The notes: a model not told the origin generated them from the sequence alone. Positions 38,010-46,742 are shown, numbered from the stretch's first letter. The stretch: 64,000 nucleotides of DNA from Niveispirillum sp. SYP-B3756 (GCF_009495745.1 NZ_WIDQ01000001.1:434001-498000); one strand, 5' to 3'. A program made the numbers and translations.

Positions 38010-38726
38010 TCAGGCCCCCAGCTCTTCGGCGATGCGGCGGGCAGCGGCGCGCGGATCGGCAGCGGCGGTGATGGGGCGGCCGATCACCAGCCGGTCGGCA
38101 CCGGCGGCCACGGCCTGGGCCGGACCCATCACCCGTTTCTGGTCGCCCACAGCGGCCCAGCTGGGGCGGATGCCCGGCACCATCAGGGTGAAATCTGCCG
38201 GCAGATCGGCACGCAGCGCCGCCACCTCCGCCGGGGAACAGACGACACCATCCACGCCGCTGGCCTGGGACAAGGCTGCCAGCCGGCGCACCTGATCCTG
38301 GGCCGGGCCCTGCTGCCCCACAGCGGCCAGATCATCCTCGCCCAGGCTGGTCAGCACGGTGACGGCCAGGATTTTCATCCGCGGCACCCCCAGCTTCGCC
38401 GCCTCTTCCGCTGCGGCATCGGCGGCGGCGCGCAGCATGGCCGGGCCGCCGCTGGCATGAACGGTCAGGAACAAGGGCGCCAGCGGCGCGACAGAGCGCA
38501 CGGCACCGGCCACCGTGTTGGGAATGTCATGCAGCTTCAGGTCCAGGAACAGCGGCAGACCCGCATCGGCCACCACAGTGCGGATACCATCCGGCCCCTG
38601 GGCCATGAAGAATTCCAGCCCCAGCTTCACACCCCCGACCAGACCGGTCAGATCGGCCGCCATGGCCCGCGCCCCGGCAATGTCCGGCATGTCCAGGGCA
38701 ACAAAGATACGGTCGGTGGGGCGCAT
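38010..38726 (-). CDS. pyrF: Orotidine 5'-phosphate decarboxylase
   Basis: The 238-residue enzyme converts OMP to UMP, the last step of pyrimidine synthesis. The signature FLDLKLHDIPNTVAGAV near residue 65 carries the catalytic Asp-Lys-Asp residues, and MVPGIRP with VIGRPITAA near the C-terminus forms the phosphate loop. An ATG at 38726 starts the conserved N-terminus MRPTDRIFVALDMPD. It heads a pyrF-trpF-GNAT operon on the reverse strand. Confidence 0.96.
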   Translation of the reverse strand: MRPTDRIFVALDMPDIAGARAMAADLTGLVGGVKLGLEFFMAQGPDGIRTVVADAGLPLFLDLKLHDIPNTVAGAVRSVAPLAPLFLTVHASGGPAMLRAAADAAAEEAAKLGVPRMKILAVTVLTSLGEDDLAAVGQQGPAQDQVRRLAALSQASGVDGVVCSPAEVAALRADLPADFTLMVPGIRPSWAAVGDQKRVMGPAQAVAAGADRLVIGRPITAAADPRAAARRIAEELGA

Positions 38727-38937
38727 GGTTCTTTCCTGAAAAGGCTGCGATAAAGATCAACAAAGTGCAGCCTTCATGTAGCGCGAAATGGCGCGGTGGC
38801 GAACCGCCCATGTTTGGCGGCGGCCACCCGCTCGCTGCAGGGCTGGGAAAGCATATTCCTAAAATGTAAAGGGTAGCTTGACCCGTTGTGCCTGGCGCCC
38901 CAAGTTCAAGGCCCTGCCGAATCGCTGATTGCTTGCC

Positions 38938-39525
38938 ATGCCGCTGCTGCCCCCCGCCGACCGTACCCTGCTTCACACCCGTAAAATAACCTGCCAGGGC
39001 TTCCGCCGGGCCGATGGGCTGTGGGATGTGGAAGGGCACCTGACGGATCAAAGAACCTATGCCCTCCGCAGTCTGGCGGGGGAGAGCAAGCAGCCGGGCG
39101 ATTTCATCCACGATCTGTGGATCCGGCTGACGGTGGACGACAGCTTGACTGTGCAGGCGGTGGAGGTGGCGGCCGATACCACACCCTTCACCCTCTGCCC
39201 CGCCATCGCCCCTGCCTATCAAAGGCTGGTGGGGCTGTCGATCGCCAGCGGCTGGACGGCAGCAGTGAAGGAACGGTTGGGCGGCGTGCAGGGCTGCACC
39301 CATCTGGTGGAGCTTTTGGGTCCGGTGGCCACCACCGCTTTCCAGACCATCAGCCCCCAACGTCAGGCGGCAGAGATGCAGGAGCGCGAGGCGATGCTGG
39401 CCAGGGGGGAGCAACCGCCACCGCGTCGGCGGCCCCCGGTGCTGGACAGTTGCCACAGTTTCGCGGCCGACGGGCCGCTGGTGCGCACCCTGTGGCCCGA
39501 ATTTGCCAAGCCGCCGGCCCCCTGA
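38938..39525 (+). CDS. DUF2889 family protein
   Basis: The 195-residue protein matches DUF2889, a family of unknown function found mainly in Proteobacteria. Recognisable parts are HTRKITCQGFRRADGLWDVEG near residue 12, then GDFIHDLWIRLTVDD near 59 and GVQGCTHLVELLGPVAT near 118, with conserved Cys and His residues. There is no signal peptide. I use the ATG at 38938; a TTG at 38929 is possible. It stands alone, with no close neighbour on the same strand. Confidence 0.85.
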   Translation: MPLLPPADRTLLHTRKITCQGFRRADGLWDVEGHLTDQRTYALRSLAGESKQPGDFIHDLWIRLTVDDSLTVQAVEVAADTTPFTLCPAIAPAYQRLVGLSIASGWTAAVKERLGGVQGCTHLVELLGPVATTAFQTISPQRQAAEMQEREAMLARGEQPPPRRRPPVLDSCHSFAADGPLVRTLWPEFAKPPAP

Positions 39526-39558
39526 GTCTATATCTATTCGATATTCAACTTCTGATAA

Positions 39559-39921
39559 TCAAACTACCTCTTCATCACTGCGCAGCGGGGCCAGGGCTGC
39601 GGTGATGATATCCGGGTCGCCCTGGCCGTGACCGGCCCCGCGATGCCCATCCTCCGTGGAGGACATGCGGTAATAATTGACCAGAAACACCCGGATCGCC
39701 GCCGTCAGGGAGGCACCGCCGGGTTTGCGTTCGACAATCTGGGTGCAGATATCGTGCAGGGTTTTCTGTTCCCGTTTGGCGACATCGTTCAGCGCATCCC
39801 ACATTTCCGGCTCCATCCGCAGGCTGGTACGCTTGTTCAGCACCACGACATTGCGAATGACCAGCGTGCTGGCGGTATCGTCGGACTCTTCCCGGGAAAA
39901 ACGTTTGGAACGGGGGGGCAA
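39559..39921 (-). CDS. Ribbon-helix-helix domain protein (TTG start)
   Basis: The 120-residue protein has a ribbon-helix-helix fold near residues 20-75: NVVVLNKRTSLRMEPEMWDAL and VAKREQKTLHDICTQIVER, then AAIRVFLVNYYR. It matches the small predicted RHH regulators of alphaproteobacteria. Initiation is best placed at TTG 39921, because GGGAGG lies six bases upstream; ATGs farther upstream to 39990 lack such a site. The first 18 residues are Arg/Ser-rich. DNA targets are unknown; the gene may control itself. Confidence 0.82.
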   Translation of the reverse strand: MPPRSKRFSREESDDTASTLVIRNVVVLNKRTSLRMEPEMWDALNDVAKREQKTLHDICTQIVERKPGGASLTAAIRVFLVNYYRMSSTEDGHRGAGHGQGDPDIITAALAPLRSDEEVV

Positions 39922-40117
39922 GGCGATCCTCCCTGGCTGGAAACGATGAATGAGGGCACCGGGCCGGCACCCCGTAACTGCATAAACCATTATGCCAGGG
40001 CATATGACCTGTTCAATTGAATTAATATGTAAGTAAGAAGAAAAATGCCGCTCTCCCGCAACCCAACCGGTTGCGGGGCCACCAAATCAGTGAAGGGGAG
40101 GCGAAAATCAGCCGGCC

Positions 40118-40552
40118 TTAACCATGCTGGTCAGGATCAGCGGCGGCTTCCAAGGCTTCCATATCCGCGTCGGAGAAGCCGAAATGGTGCCCGATCTCAT
40201 GGATCAGCACATGGCGGACCAGATGGGTCAGATCCTCCCCCGTCTCGCACCAGTAATCCAGAATCGGCCGGCGATAGAGGAAGATCAGGTCCGGTTCCAG
40301 CCGGGGTTGGGTGACGCTCTGCCAGGGCATCCCCACGCCGCGATAGAGGCCCAGCAGATCGAACGGGCTTTCCAGCTCCATCTCCTGCGCCGTCTCCTCA
40401 TCGGGGAAATCCTCCACCCGGATCAGCACATTGCGCACATGCTGGCGCAATTCGGCGGGGATGCCGGCGGCGGCCTTCTCGGCAATGGCCTCCAACTCGG
40501 TCAGCGTGGGGGCGGTGGTGAAGCGGCGCAGCGACGACATGGGTAGGATCAT
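40118..40552 (-). CDS. Small zinc metallopeptidase (minimal zincin) family protein
   Basis: The 144-residue protein has the zinc-binding HExxH sequence in VLIHEIGHHFGFSDADMEAL near 122, preceded by a compact helical region and RPILDYW. This is the short zincin family (sometimes labelled DUF1025) common in alphaproteobacteria, about 120-150 residues. Substrates are unknown. Several starts are possible: ATG 40552, ATG 40540 (MSSLRRF) and TTG 40567; none has a convincing Shine-Dalgarno sequence. Confidence 0.87.
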   Translation of the reverse strand: MILPMSSLRRFTTAPTLTELEAIAEKAAAGIPAELRQHVRNVLIRVEDFPDEETAQEMELESPFDLLGLYRGVGMPWQSVTQPRLEPDLIFLYRRPILDYWCETGEDLTHLVRHVLIHEIGHHFGFSDADMEALEAAADPDQHG

Positions 40553-40641
40553 TTGTTGTATTTGCAACGATCAGGCTTGACGCGGGGGAACCAACAGCAC
40601 ACCTATCCCCCCAAACATAGGCGATGGGAAGGGTGGATAGA

Positions 40642-40950
40642 ATGGCACAGCAACAACGGCCGGCACGGCTGACGGATCAGGCCGTGACGGAGGCCCTGGC
40701 GGGCTTGCCTGGCTGGACCCCGGTGGAGGGACGGCGGGCCATTGCCAAGGAATACCGGTTCCAGGATTTCAACCAAGCCTTCGGCTTCATGGCGCGCGTG
40801 GCCCTGCTGGCGGAAAAGCTGGACCACCATCCGGAATGGTTCAATGTTTACAATAAGGTGTCGGTGACGCTGGCCACCCATGACGCCGACGGCGTGACCG
40901 AGCTGGATCTGACCATGGCCCGTTTCATGGAACAGGTAGCCGGCAAATGA
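40642..40950 (+). CDS. phhB: Pterin-4a-carbinolamine dehydratase
   Basis: The 102-residue protein has the family core [19 protein letters not shown], the active-site HHPEW near 57 and [13 protein letters not shown] near 76. It dehydrates 4a-hydroxytetrahydrobiopterin, recycling the cofactor of aromatic amino-acid hydroxylases, and may also aid folate-type pterin metabolism. I choose the ATG at 40642, about 6 bases after GGGTGG, over the ATG at 40624. The gene converges with the TetR regulator and shares a terminator hairpin. Confidence 0.94.
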   Translation: MAQQQRPARLTDQAVTEALAGLPGWTPVEGRRAIAKEYRFQDFNQAFGFMARVALLAEKLDHHPEWFNVYNKVSVTLATHDADGVTELDLTMARFMEQVAGK

Positions 40951-40955
40951 GGGGA

Positions 40956-40984
40956 GGCGGGCGGCACCCGCCCGCCCGTCTTTT
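40956..40984. terminator. Terminator between phhB and the TetR gene
   Basis: GGCGGGCGG and CCGCCCGCC form a 9-bp stem with a CAC loop, followed by CGTCTTTT on the forward strand. It lies 5 bases after the phhB stop and ends at the TetR stop, so it can serve phhB and perhaps the convergent gene. Confidence 0.75.
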
Positions 40985-41643
40985 CACCCCATATCCCAAT
41001 AGCCCCGGATCAGATTCTTGAACTCCGCCAGCAAGCGCTGTTTCAGGGCGATGTCCGCCGCCTCGTCACCGCGGGACAGGCCAGCCAGGGCTTGCAGGAA
41101 CTGCCAGGTCAGATGGTGGCCCATCTCGAACTTGACCGGGTCTTTCTGCTGATAGCTGCCATACAGCTCCACCGACAAAGCTTCCCAGCGGCGATAGAAT
41201 TCGGCCTTGGCCGGCCCCATCACGTCGGCCAGTTCCGCATCGGTGCGGGCAGCGGCCTCCAACTCCTTCCAGGCGGTCCAGAGCGGGTGGTGACCCGCCT
41301 GCCAGAGGGCATCCAGCCCCTGGTCCAGCCCCTCCCCGCCTTCATGCGGGCGGGCCGAGGCAAGGGCGTGGAAATATTCCATGAATTGCTGGGTGATATG
41401 GTCCACCGTGGCCCGCAGCACCGCTGGCGTGGTGGGGAAATAATATTGCACCGCGCCGCGCGTCACCCCGGCCAGCTTGGCAATCTCAGACGTGGTGGTG
41501 CGATGATAGCCCAAATCAAGAAAACAACGGATCGCCGCATCAATGATCTTGTGGTGAGTGGCAATACTCTTGGGCGTCTGGCGCACGCGCGATGCCACCC
41601 CTTGGATGGAGCCTTTGCCCACATCGGCGTTAATCTCTTTCAT
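40984..41643 (-). CDS. TetR/AcrR-family transcriptional regulator
   Basis: The 219-residue protein has a TetR DNA-binding domain near residues 28-75: IIDAAIRCFLDLGYHRTTTSEIAKLAGVTRGAVQYYFPT. The C-terminal ligand domain has no recognised family (MGHHLTWQFLQALAGLSRG). Its promoter contains a palindrome, GGATATCGTATCC, between -35 and -10, so it very likely represses itself. The divergent gene at 41899 may be another target, since it lies about 190 bases away. The inducer is unknown. Confidence 0.92.
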   Translation of the reverse strand: MKEINADVGKGSIQGVASRVRQTPKSIATHHKIIDAAIRCFLDLGYHRTTTSEIAKLAGVTRGAVQYYFPTTPAVLRATVDHITQQFMEYFHALASARPHEGGEGLDQGLDALWQAGHHPLWTAWKELEAAARTDAELADVMGPAKAEFYRRWEALSVELYGSYQQKDPVKFEMGHHLTWQFLQALAGLSRGDEAADIALKQRLLAEFKNLIRGYWDMG

Positions 41644-41691
41644 TGCCTTCCTGCTGACTGATGCCGGTCGCCACCGCCGGTTCCTGTCTTC

Positions 41692-41720
41692 TGTATAAGG
41701 ATATCGTATCCCATCTTCAA
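41692..41720 (-). promoter_or_regulatory. TetR-gene promoter with operator palindrome in the spacer
   Basis: On the reverse strand TTGAAG and TATACA are 17 bases apart, about 50 bases upstream of the TetR start. The spacer contains the palindrome GGATATCGTATCC (41699-41711; GGATA/TATCC arms), the arrangement expected of an autorepressor operator. A second palindrome, ATCGATATCGAT-like, lies at about 41723-41736. Confidence 0.6.
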
Positions 41721-41898
41721 TTGGTCGATATCGATCCGCTAGGATGAACCGCCTTGTTGACGAAGCGGGGGCGGGATGGTCGGTTCTGTCTCGACACCCC
41801 GCCCCCGCCTGCGCTATGGGGAACCTGTCGGCCGTTCCGGCCCCGGACTTACCCGCCCGTCAGGGCAGCCCGGTGAGGGAGTGCAAGCGCCCGTGACC

Positions 41899-42741
41899 AT
41901 GCGCCAAGAGGCACTGGACCTGCTGCGTCGTATCGGCGACGCTGAGGATGACGCCATCGACCTTGCCGGGGCGGCCCTGTCGCTGGCCCTGCTGGACCAT
42001 CCGGTTCCCGACCTTGCCCCCTATCAGGCCCATCTGGCCCGGATGTGCGCCGATCTGGCCAGCCTCGTCGATGCCGGCGGGGTAGAGGAGTTGACTGACC
42101 GCATCGCCGCCATCCGCCGCGTGCTGGTGGATCAGCATGGCTATGCCGGGGACAGCGAAACCTATGAGGATTTGCAGAACGCCAACCTGATCCGGGTGAT
42201 TGACCGCAAGCGCGGCCTGCCCGTGGCGCTGGGCATCCTGATGATGCATCTGGCCCGCTCGCAGGGCTGGGAAATCTGCGGCCTGTCCTTCCCCGGCCAT
42301 TTCCTGATCCGGATGGATCTGGACGGCCAGCGCCTGATCCTGGACCCGTTCGAAGGCGGCAGCATCTGCGAGCCGCACACGCTGCGGGAGTTGCTGAAAC
42401 AGACGGCCGGGCTGGAAGCGGAGCTTTCGCCAGAACATTACGCCCCCGTATCGAACCGGGAGGTTTTGTTACGGCTGCAAAATAATCTCAAGCTGCGCCA
42501 TCTTTCCACCGATCAGCCGGCCAAGGCGCTGGAGGTGGTGGAGGTGATGCTGCTATTCGCGCCCGATCATATCGGGCTGTGGCGGGAGTCCGGCCTGCTG
42601 AATGCTCATGCCGGCAAGCTGTCGGCCGCCATCGCCGCCTTTGAACATTTCATGGAACTGGCGCAGCAACGCGGTGCCTCCCAGGCGCTGATGCAGCAAA
42701 CCGCCACCTTGTTGCAGCAATTGCGCAGCCGCCTGAACTGA
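41899..42741 (+). CDS. SirB1-family transglutaminase-like protein with C-terminal TPR-like region
   Basis: The 280-residue protein matches the SirB1 family: DQHGYAGDSETYEDLQNANLIRV and VIDRKRGLPVALGILMMHLAR lie near residues 84-120, then LSFPGHFLIRMD near 130 and the TPR-like LRHLSTDQPAKALEVVEVMLLFAPD from 198. The function is unknown; proteins of this family resemble transglutaminases without a defined substrate. I start at the ATG at 41899 by family alignment; the frame is open to 41776, and GTG codons at 41881 and 41893 are alternatives. Confidence 0.87.
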   Translation: MRQEALDLLRRIGDAEDDAIDLAGAALSLALLDHPVPDLAPYQAHLARMCADLASLVDAGGVEELTDRIAAIRRVLVDQHGYAGDSETYEDLQNANLIRVIDRKRGLPVALGILMMHLARSQGWEICGLSFPGHFLIRMDLDGQRLILDPFEGGSICEPHTLRELLKQTAGLEAELSPEHYAPVSNREVLLRLQNNLKLRHLSTDQPAKALEVVEVMLLFAPDHIGLWRESGLLNAHAGKLSAAIAAFEHFMELAQQRGASQALMQQTATLLQQLRSRLN

Positions 42742-42756
42742 AGGGGGAAGTGACCG

Positions 42757-42784
42757 GGCGCACAGGGCAGACCGCCTGTGCGCC
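42757..42784. terminator. Hairpin between SirB1-like gene and gshB
   Basis: GGCGCACAGG and CCTGTGCGCC form a 10-bp stem with an 8-base loop in the 100-bp gap between the two genes. There is no T-tract, so it might attenuate transcription or protect RNA; termination is uncertain. Confidence 0.45.
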
Positions 42785-42842
42785 GTTACCATCCCGCCCT
42801 GATCGACCCTGATTTTCCCGCCTGCCCGCCGGAGTGACAGCG

Positions 42843-43793
42843 ATGACCCTGAAGGTCGCCATCCAGATGGACCCGATCCAGTCCATCAACATTGATACTG
42901 ACAGCACCTTCATGATGGCACTGGAAGCGCAGCGGCGCGGCCACGCCCTGTGGCATTACCATCCGCGCGATCTGGCGCTGCGTGGCAACAAGCTGTTTGC
43001 CCGCGTGGCACCGGTGCAGGTGCGCCGGCAGAAGGGTGACCATTTCACCCTGGGCGCGTCGGAAATCATCGAGCTGTCGACCATGGATCTGGTGCTGATG
43101 CGCCAAGACCCGCCATTCGACATGGCCTATATCACCGCCACCCATCTGCTGGAACATATCCACCCCAAGACGCTGGTGGTGAACGACCCGGCCGCTGTGC
43201 GCAACGCCCCGGAAAAGCTGTTCGTCACCCATTTCCCCGACCTGATGCCGCCCACCGTCATCACCTCTTCCAAGGAAGAGGTTCTGGCCGCGCGGGCGGA
43301 ATGGAAGGACATCATCGTCAAGCCACTGTTCGGCAATGGCGGGGCCGGCGTCTTCCACCTGAAGCCGGAAGATGAGAATCTGGGCGCCCTGCTGGAGACC
43401 TTCACCCAGCTTTACCGCGAACCGGTGATTGTGCAGAAATATCTGCCGGAAATCCGCCAGGGCGATAAGCGCATCATCCTGATTGATGGCAAGCCGGCCG
43501 GTGCCGTCTCCCGCATCCCGCAGGAAGGGGAGGCGCGGGCCAATTTCCATGCCGGCGGCAGCGCCGGCAAGACGGAACTGACCAAGCGCGAGCAGGAGAT
43601 TTGCGAGGCCATCGGCCCAACACTGCGCGCCCAGGGGCTGATCTTTGTCGGCATCGACGTGATCGGCGACTATCTGACGGAGATCAACGTTACCAGCCCC
43701 ACCGGCATTCAGGAAATCAACCACCTGAACGGATCGGCCCTGGAATCCGTGTTATGGGACGCCATGGAAGCCCGATTCGCCGCCACGCGATAA
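42843..43793 (+). CDS. gshB: Glutathione synthetase
   Basis: The 316-residue enzyme joins gamma-glutamylcysteine and glycine with ATP. It begins with [20 protein letters not shown], has the family loop [19 protein letters not shown] near 87, the ATP-grasp signatures [15 protein letters not shown] near 157 and [18 protein letters not shown] near 207, and ends with [15 protein letters not shown]. The ATG at 42843 lies 8-9 bases after GGAG. The gene is followed after 7 bases by repeat copy B. gshA is not in this window. Confidence 0.97.
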   Translation: MTLKVAIQMDPIQSINIDTDSTFMMALEAQRRGHALWHYHPRDLALRGNKLFARVAPVQVRRQKGDHFTLGASEIIELSTMDLVLMRQDPPFDMAYITATHLLEHIHPKTLVVNDPAAVRNAPEKLFVTHFPDLMPPTVITSSKEEVLAARAEWKDIIVKPLFGNGGAGVFHLKPEDENLGALLETFTQLYREPVIVQKYLPEIRQGDKRIILIDGKPAGAVSRIPQEGEARANFHAGGSAGKTELTKREQEICEAIGPTLRAQGLIFVGIDVIGDYLTEINVTSPTGIQEINHLNGSALESVLWDAMEARFAATR

Positions 43794-43800
43794 GACTAAC

Positions 43801-43953
43801 CTCCCTGGATCGTGACCGATCCAGGGAGATTTTGTGTTCCCTCAGGTGCCGGGCGGGCGCTTCCGCGCCCTTGGCTTACGCGGGCACGGGCCCGCGGGCC
43901 GGCAGTCGCCGGCCTCCAACCCGCCAAGGGTCAAACCCTCGGCGGGTTGGTAT
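43801..43953. repeat. Palindromic dispersed repeat, copy B
   Basis: This copy starts 7 bases after the gshB stop. Stem 1 is CTCCCTGGATC/GATCCAGGGAG around GTGACC; stem 2 is GGGCGC/GCGCCC; the spacer is TTGGCTTACG; stem 3 is CGCGGGC/GCCCGCG; stem 4 is GGCCGGC/GCCGGCC; stem 5 is AACCCGCC with GGCGGGTT, with an inner AGGGT/ACCCT pair. It ends TTGGTATT, whose last bases give the stop codon of the gene at 43953-44246. Its stem 1 differs from copy A by two compensatory pairs. Confidence 0.87.
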
Positions 43954-44246
43954 TAAACGGACAGATCCAGCCGATTGCCGCGCCCCTGGGGGCGGCTGGC
44001 ATTGGTTTGGGATTCCACCGTCTGCGCCTCTGCATCGAAGGCGCGGCCCACGAAAGTGCCGTCGGTCGTTTCCCGCCCCTTGTCCGCCTGCGCGACGGCG
44101 GCGGCGGCGCGGCGGGTTTGGGTTTCCGTTGGCCGCGCCACCTTCTGCGCCGCGACAGCCGCAGAGGCCAGCGCCGCATTCTGGTGCGGCGAGGTCGGCG
44201 GCGCCTGGGTGGCGTGAACCGGCGGTGGTTGCGGCGGGATGATCAT
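43953..44246 (-). CDS. Small hypothetical protein, low-complexity, ends in repeat copy B
   Basis: The 97-residue frame MIIPPQPPPVHATQAPP... is proline-rich at the start and Ala/Thr/Gln/Arg-rich later (QKVARPTETQTRRAAAAVAQ). I recognise no family. The stop codon TAA overlaps the edge of the palindromic repeat, so the C-terminus may have been set by insertion of the repeat. Start codon choice is uncertain; the frame is open to 44282. The gene would be convergent with gshB and divergent from nothing close. Confidence 0.45.
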   Translation of the reverse strand: MIIPPQPPPVHATQAPPTSPHQNAALASAAVAAQKVARPTETQTRRAAAAVAQADKGRETTDGTFVGRAFDAEAQTVESQTNASRPQGRGNRLDLSV

Positions 44247-44308
44247 GACAATATCCAGCCGCCGCTTTCCGCCACCTGTCAAGCCCTGATGGAAACGGCA
44301 TTCCGCCG

Positions 44309-45079
44309 TCAGGCGGCGTCAGCCAGGATAAACATCGTATCGATGGTGAAGCTACCATCCGGTTCGATGGCGAAATGCTCCTTCACCTCCGCCGATGCAT
44401 GGCCCAGCAGGGAGCGCAGGGCGGGGATATGGGCGGCCGGCGTGCCGATCCGCTCTACCCAACTGGTGAATTCAAGCCGCAAGCGGAATGATTGGGGCAC
44501 CTGCGGTTGGAACCCAGCCCGGCGTAACATGGCGTCCCATTCCATCAGGCTGTAATCGCGTACATGGCTGGGGTCGCGCAGCGTTTCCAGCGTTTGCAGG
44601 TGCGTATCCAATAACGGGCTTGCCGGGGCGAAGACATCCATCACCATGGCCCGCCCGCCCGGCCGCACCACCCGCCGCATTTCCGCCAGCGCCGCCGGCA
44701 CATTACGCCAGTGATGGGCGCTGTAGCGGGTTGCCACCACATCAAAGCTGGCATTGTCAAAGGGCAACATCTCCGCCGGCCCCTGCCTGGTGCTGATATT
44801 GCCCAGGTTGCGTGCGGCGGCAGCCTTCTCCACAGCCGCCAGCATGGCACCCGACAGATCATAGGCCACCACCTGCCCCACCAGCGGGGCGGCATGAAAG
44901 CTGAGATGGCCACCGCCGCAACCCAGGTCCAGCAGGCTGCCCGCCGCCCTGGCCTGTAACTGCGCCACCATGGCCGCAAGGTCCGGCCCACCGGCATGGA
45001 CGGCAGATTGCACATAGGCCTCAGCCCGGTTGCCGAAGCTTTCGGCCACCCTGGATTGATGTTGCGGGATGTTGGACAT
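44309..45079 (-). CDS. SAM-dependent methyltransferase (UbiE/COQ5-like)
   Basis: The 256-residue protein has a class I methyltransferase fold with SAM motif I LLDLGCGGGHLSFHAAPL near residue 49, motif II VVAYDLSGAMLA near 70, motif III-like LPFDNASFDVVATRYSAHHW near 107 and LRRVVRPGG-type EMRRVVRPGGRAMVMD near 133. The second half, including VRDYSLMEWDAMLRRAGF, fits methyltransferases of the UbiE-like class, but the substrate is unknown. The ATG at 45079 replaces an upstream in-frame start at 45145. It diverges from an XRE-family gene whose operator-like palindrome lies in between. Confidence 0.87.
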   Translation of the reverse strand: MSNIPQHQSRVAESFGNRAEAYVQSAVHAGGPDLAAMVAQLQARAAGSLLDLGCGGGHLSFHAAPLVGQVVAYDLSGAMLAAVEKAAAARNLGNISTRQGPAEMLPFDNASFDVVATRYSAHHWRNVPAALAEMRRVVRPGGRAMVMDVFAPASPLLDTHLQTLETLRDPSHVRDYSLMEWDAMLRRAGFQPQVPQSFRLRLEFTSWVERIGTPAAHIPALRSLLGHASAEVKEHFAIEPDGSFTIDTMFILADAA

Positions 45080-45135
45080 GATCGCGGACTCCGTCGGCGC
45101 TAGGGGGTGATGGGGACAGGCTACGCCGCTTTTAT

Positions 45136-45163
45136 CCAGGTACAATAAGCATAATTATCCTGG
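45136..45163. promoter_or_regulatory. Candidate operator between the methyltransferase and XRE genes
   Basis: The inverted repeat CCAGGTA...TATCCTGG (with one offset base) spans 45136-45163 in the AT-rich 97-bp gap between divergent genes. This is a plausible binding site for the adjacent XRE/MmyB-type regulator, as regulators of this class usually control a divergent neighbour. Confidence 0.45.
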
Positions 45164-45176
45164 TATATCTTCCCCC

Positions 45177-45970
45177 ATGACCGTGACGAGCCCCGAACTA
45201 CAGCGCCGGATGCTGGGCGATTTCCTGCGCAACTGCCGCACCAGGCTGGAACCCACCGCAGTGGGTCTGCCGGCGGGTGGGCGTCGCCGCACGCGCGGAC
45301 TGCGGCGGGAAGAGGTGGCGCTGCTGGCCGGCATCAGCGCTACCTGGTTCACCTGGCTGGAACAGGGGCGGGAGGTGGCGGCATCCCCCCCTGCCCTGGC
45401 ACGGCTGGCCGATGCCCTGCGCCTGTCGCGGGCTGAACGGGCCTATCTGTTTCAATTGGCCGGGCGGCATGATCCGCAGGCCGGCCAGGGGAGTGACCCG
45501 GCACTGTCCATGCTGGCCCTGCTGCGCCAGACGGTCCAGGCCCTTTCCGTTCCGGCCTATGCCATGGATCATCGCTATGCAATCTGACCTGGAACAAGGC
45601 GGCGGAAGGGTTGTTCGCCGGCTGGCTGGACCAGCCGGGTCCACACAATATGCTGCGTTTCCTGTTCCTGGACCCGGCGGCCCGCACCCTGGTGGTGGAT
45701 TGGCGCCACCGGACCCACCGGGTACTGGCCGAACTGCGCGCCGATTACAGCCGCCATCTGGAAGATCAGGCGCTGATCGATCTGCTTGCGGCACTGCGCA
45801 CCGGCAGTGCCGCCTTCGCCGATGGCTGGCGCGACCAGACGGTCCTAGACCGCGAAGGCGGCGAACGCCGCTTCAACCACCCCAGCCAGGGGTTGCTGAC
45901 TTTCCAGCAACTGACCTTTGCCCTGGATGCAGCACCCGACCATCGGCTGGTCGTGCTGCATCCGGCGTGA
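45177..45970 (+). pseudogene. XRE/MmyB-type transcriptional regulator, disrupted by a frameshift
   Basis: The first 136 residues (45177-45587) hold the helix-turn-helix: LGDFLRNCRTRLEP, TRGLRREEVALLAGIS and WFTWLEQGREVAAS, and stop just after PAYAMDHRYAI. The C-terminal MmyB ligand domain continues in another frame to 45970: after a TWNKAAEGLFAGWLD-type join (45586 on) it reads LLRFLFLDPAARTLVVDW... and ends LTFQQLTFALDAAPD. Deleting one base relative to an intact reading (near 45580-45585) accounts for both parts. It is either a true pseudogene or a sequencing error. An intact form would regulate the divergent methyltransferase. Confidence 0.85.
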
Positions 45971-46210
45971 CCGCCGCCGCACCAAGGCCCCCCAAGGTCG
46001 AACCGCCGGCCGTTTGGCCCGACAGGGTTATCGACAGCGGCAATTAAGGCGATCCTGCTGCAATCCCGACACGGGAATAGCGCAGCAATTCCCGCAAGCT
46101 GCCCGGGAGCGGCCAATCCGCCACCATCTTCCCCTGGCTTCATATAGCTGTCGGACAACGGAGCGCACCCCGCGCAACGCCGACAGACGAACGAAGTTCG
46201 GAGGAATGAA

Positions 46211-46702
46211 ATGCGTAGCTCCATGTTGCTGATGGCTGGTTTGACCGCCGCCCTGCTGGCCGGCACCGCCCAGGCCCAGCTGGTTGGAAATGCCACCGGC
46301 GCCGTGGGTGCCACCACCCAGGGCCTGACCGCCAGCGCCAGCACCGGCGCACAGGTCACCAGCCCGGTTACGGAAACCGTCGGCAGCGCTGCCAAGAAGA
46401 CCGAGCACACCGCCCACACGGCGGGTGCCAAGGTGGAGAAGGCCGGCGAAAAGGCCGAGCACCAGGGCAAGCACATCGTGGACAAGGCCAAGACCGAGGC
46501 CAAGGAAGCGGCTGCCGTGACCAGTGGTGCCGCCGCGAAGACCGAAGCCGCTGTCACGCCCACCCCGGCTGCCCCGGCCGCGACCGCGACGGTTGGCACC
46601 ACCGCCAGCACCAGCACCGCCACGCCGGCCGTCAAGGCCGATGTGAAGACGGAGGTGAAGGCGGAAGCCAAGACCGACGCCAAGACCGCGACGCCGAAGT
46701 AA
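46211..46702 (+). CDS. Secreted Ala/Lys/Thr-rich low-complexity protein (paralog 1)
   Basis: The 163-residue protein has a signal peptide (MRSSMLLMAGLTAALLAGTAQA) and a mature part rich in Ala, Lys, Thr and Glu (EKAGEKAEHQGKHIVDKAKTE, KADVKTEVKAEAKTDAKT). It resembles late-embryogenesis-like or histone H1-like low-complexity proteins but I recognise no defined family. A close relative follows at 46743, and the two share signal peptide and C-terminal TPK. A GGAGGA site lies just before the start. The role is unknown; it is probably periplasmic. Confidence 0.75.
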   Translation: MRSSMLLMAGLTAALLAGTAQAQLVGNATGAVGATTQGLTASASTGAQVTSPVTETVGSAAKKTEHTAHTAGAKVEKAGEKAEHQGKHIVDKAKTEAKEAAAVTSGAAAKTEAAVTPTPAAPAATATVGTTASTSTATPAVKADVKTEVKAEAKTDAKTATPK

Positions 46703-46742
46703 CCCACCCCCCTTCATTCTGACGATTTTCAGGAGAGATCAC

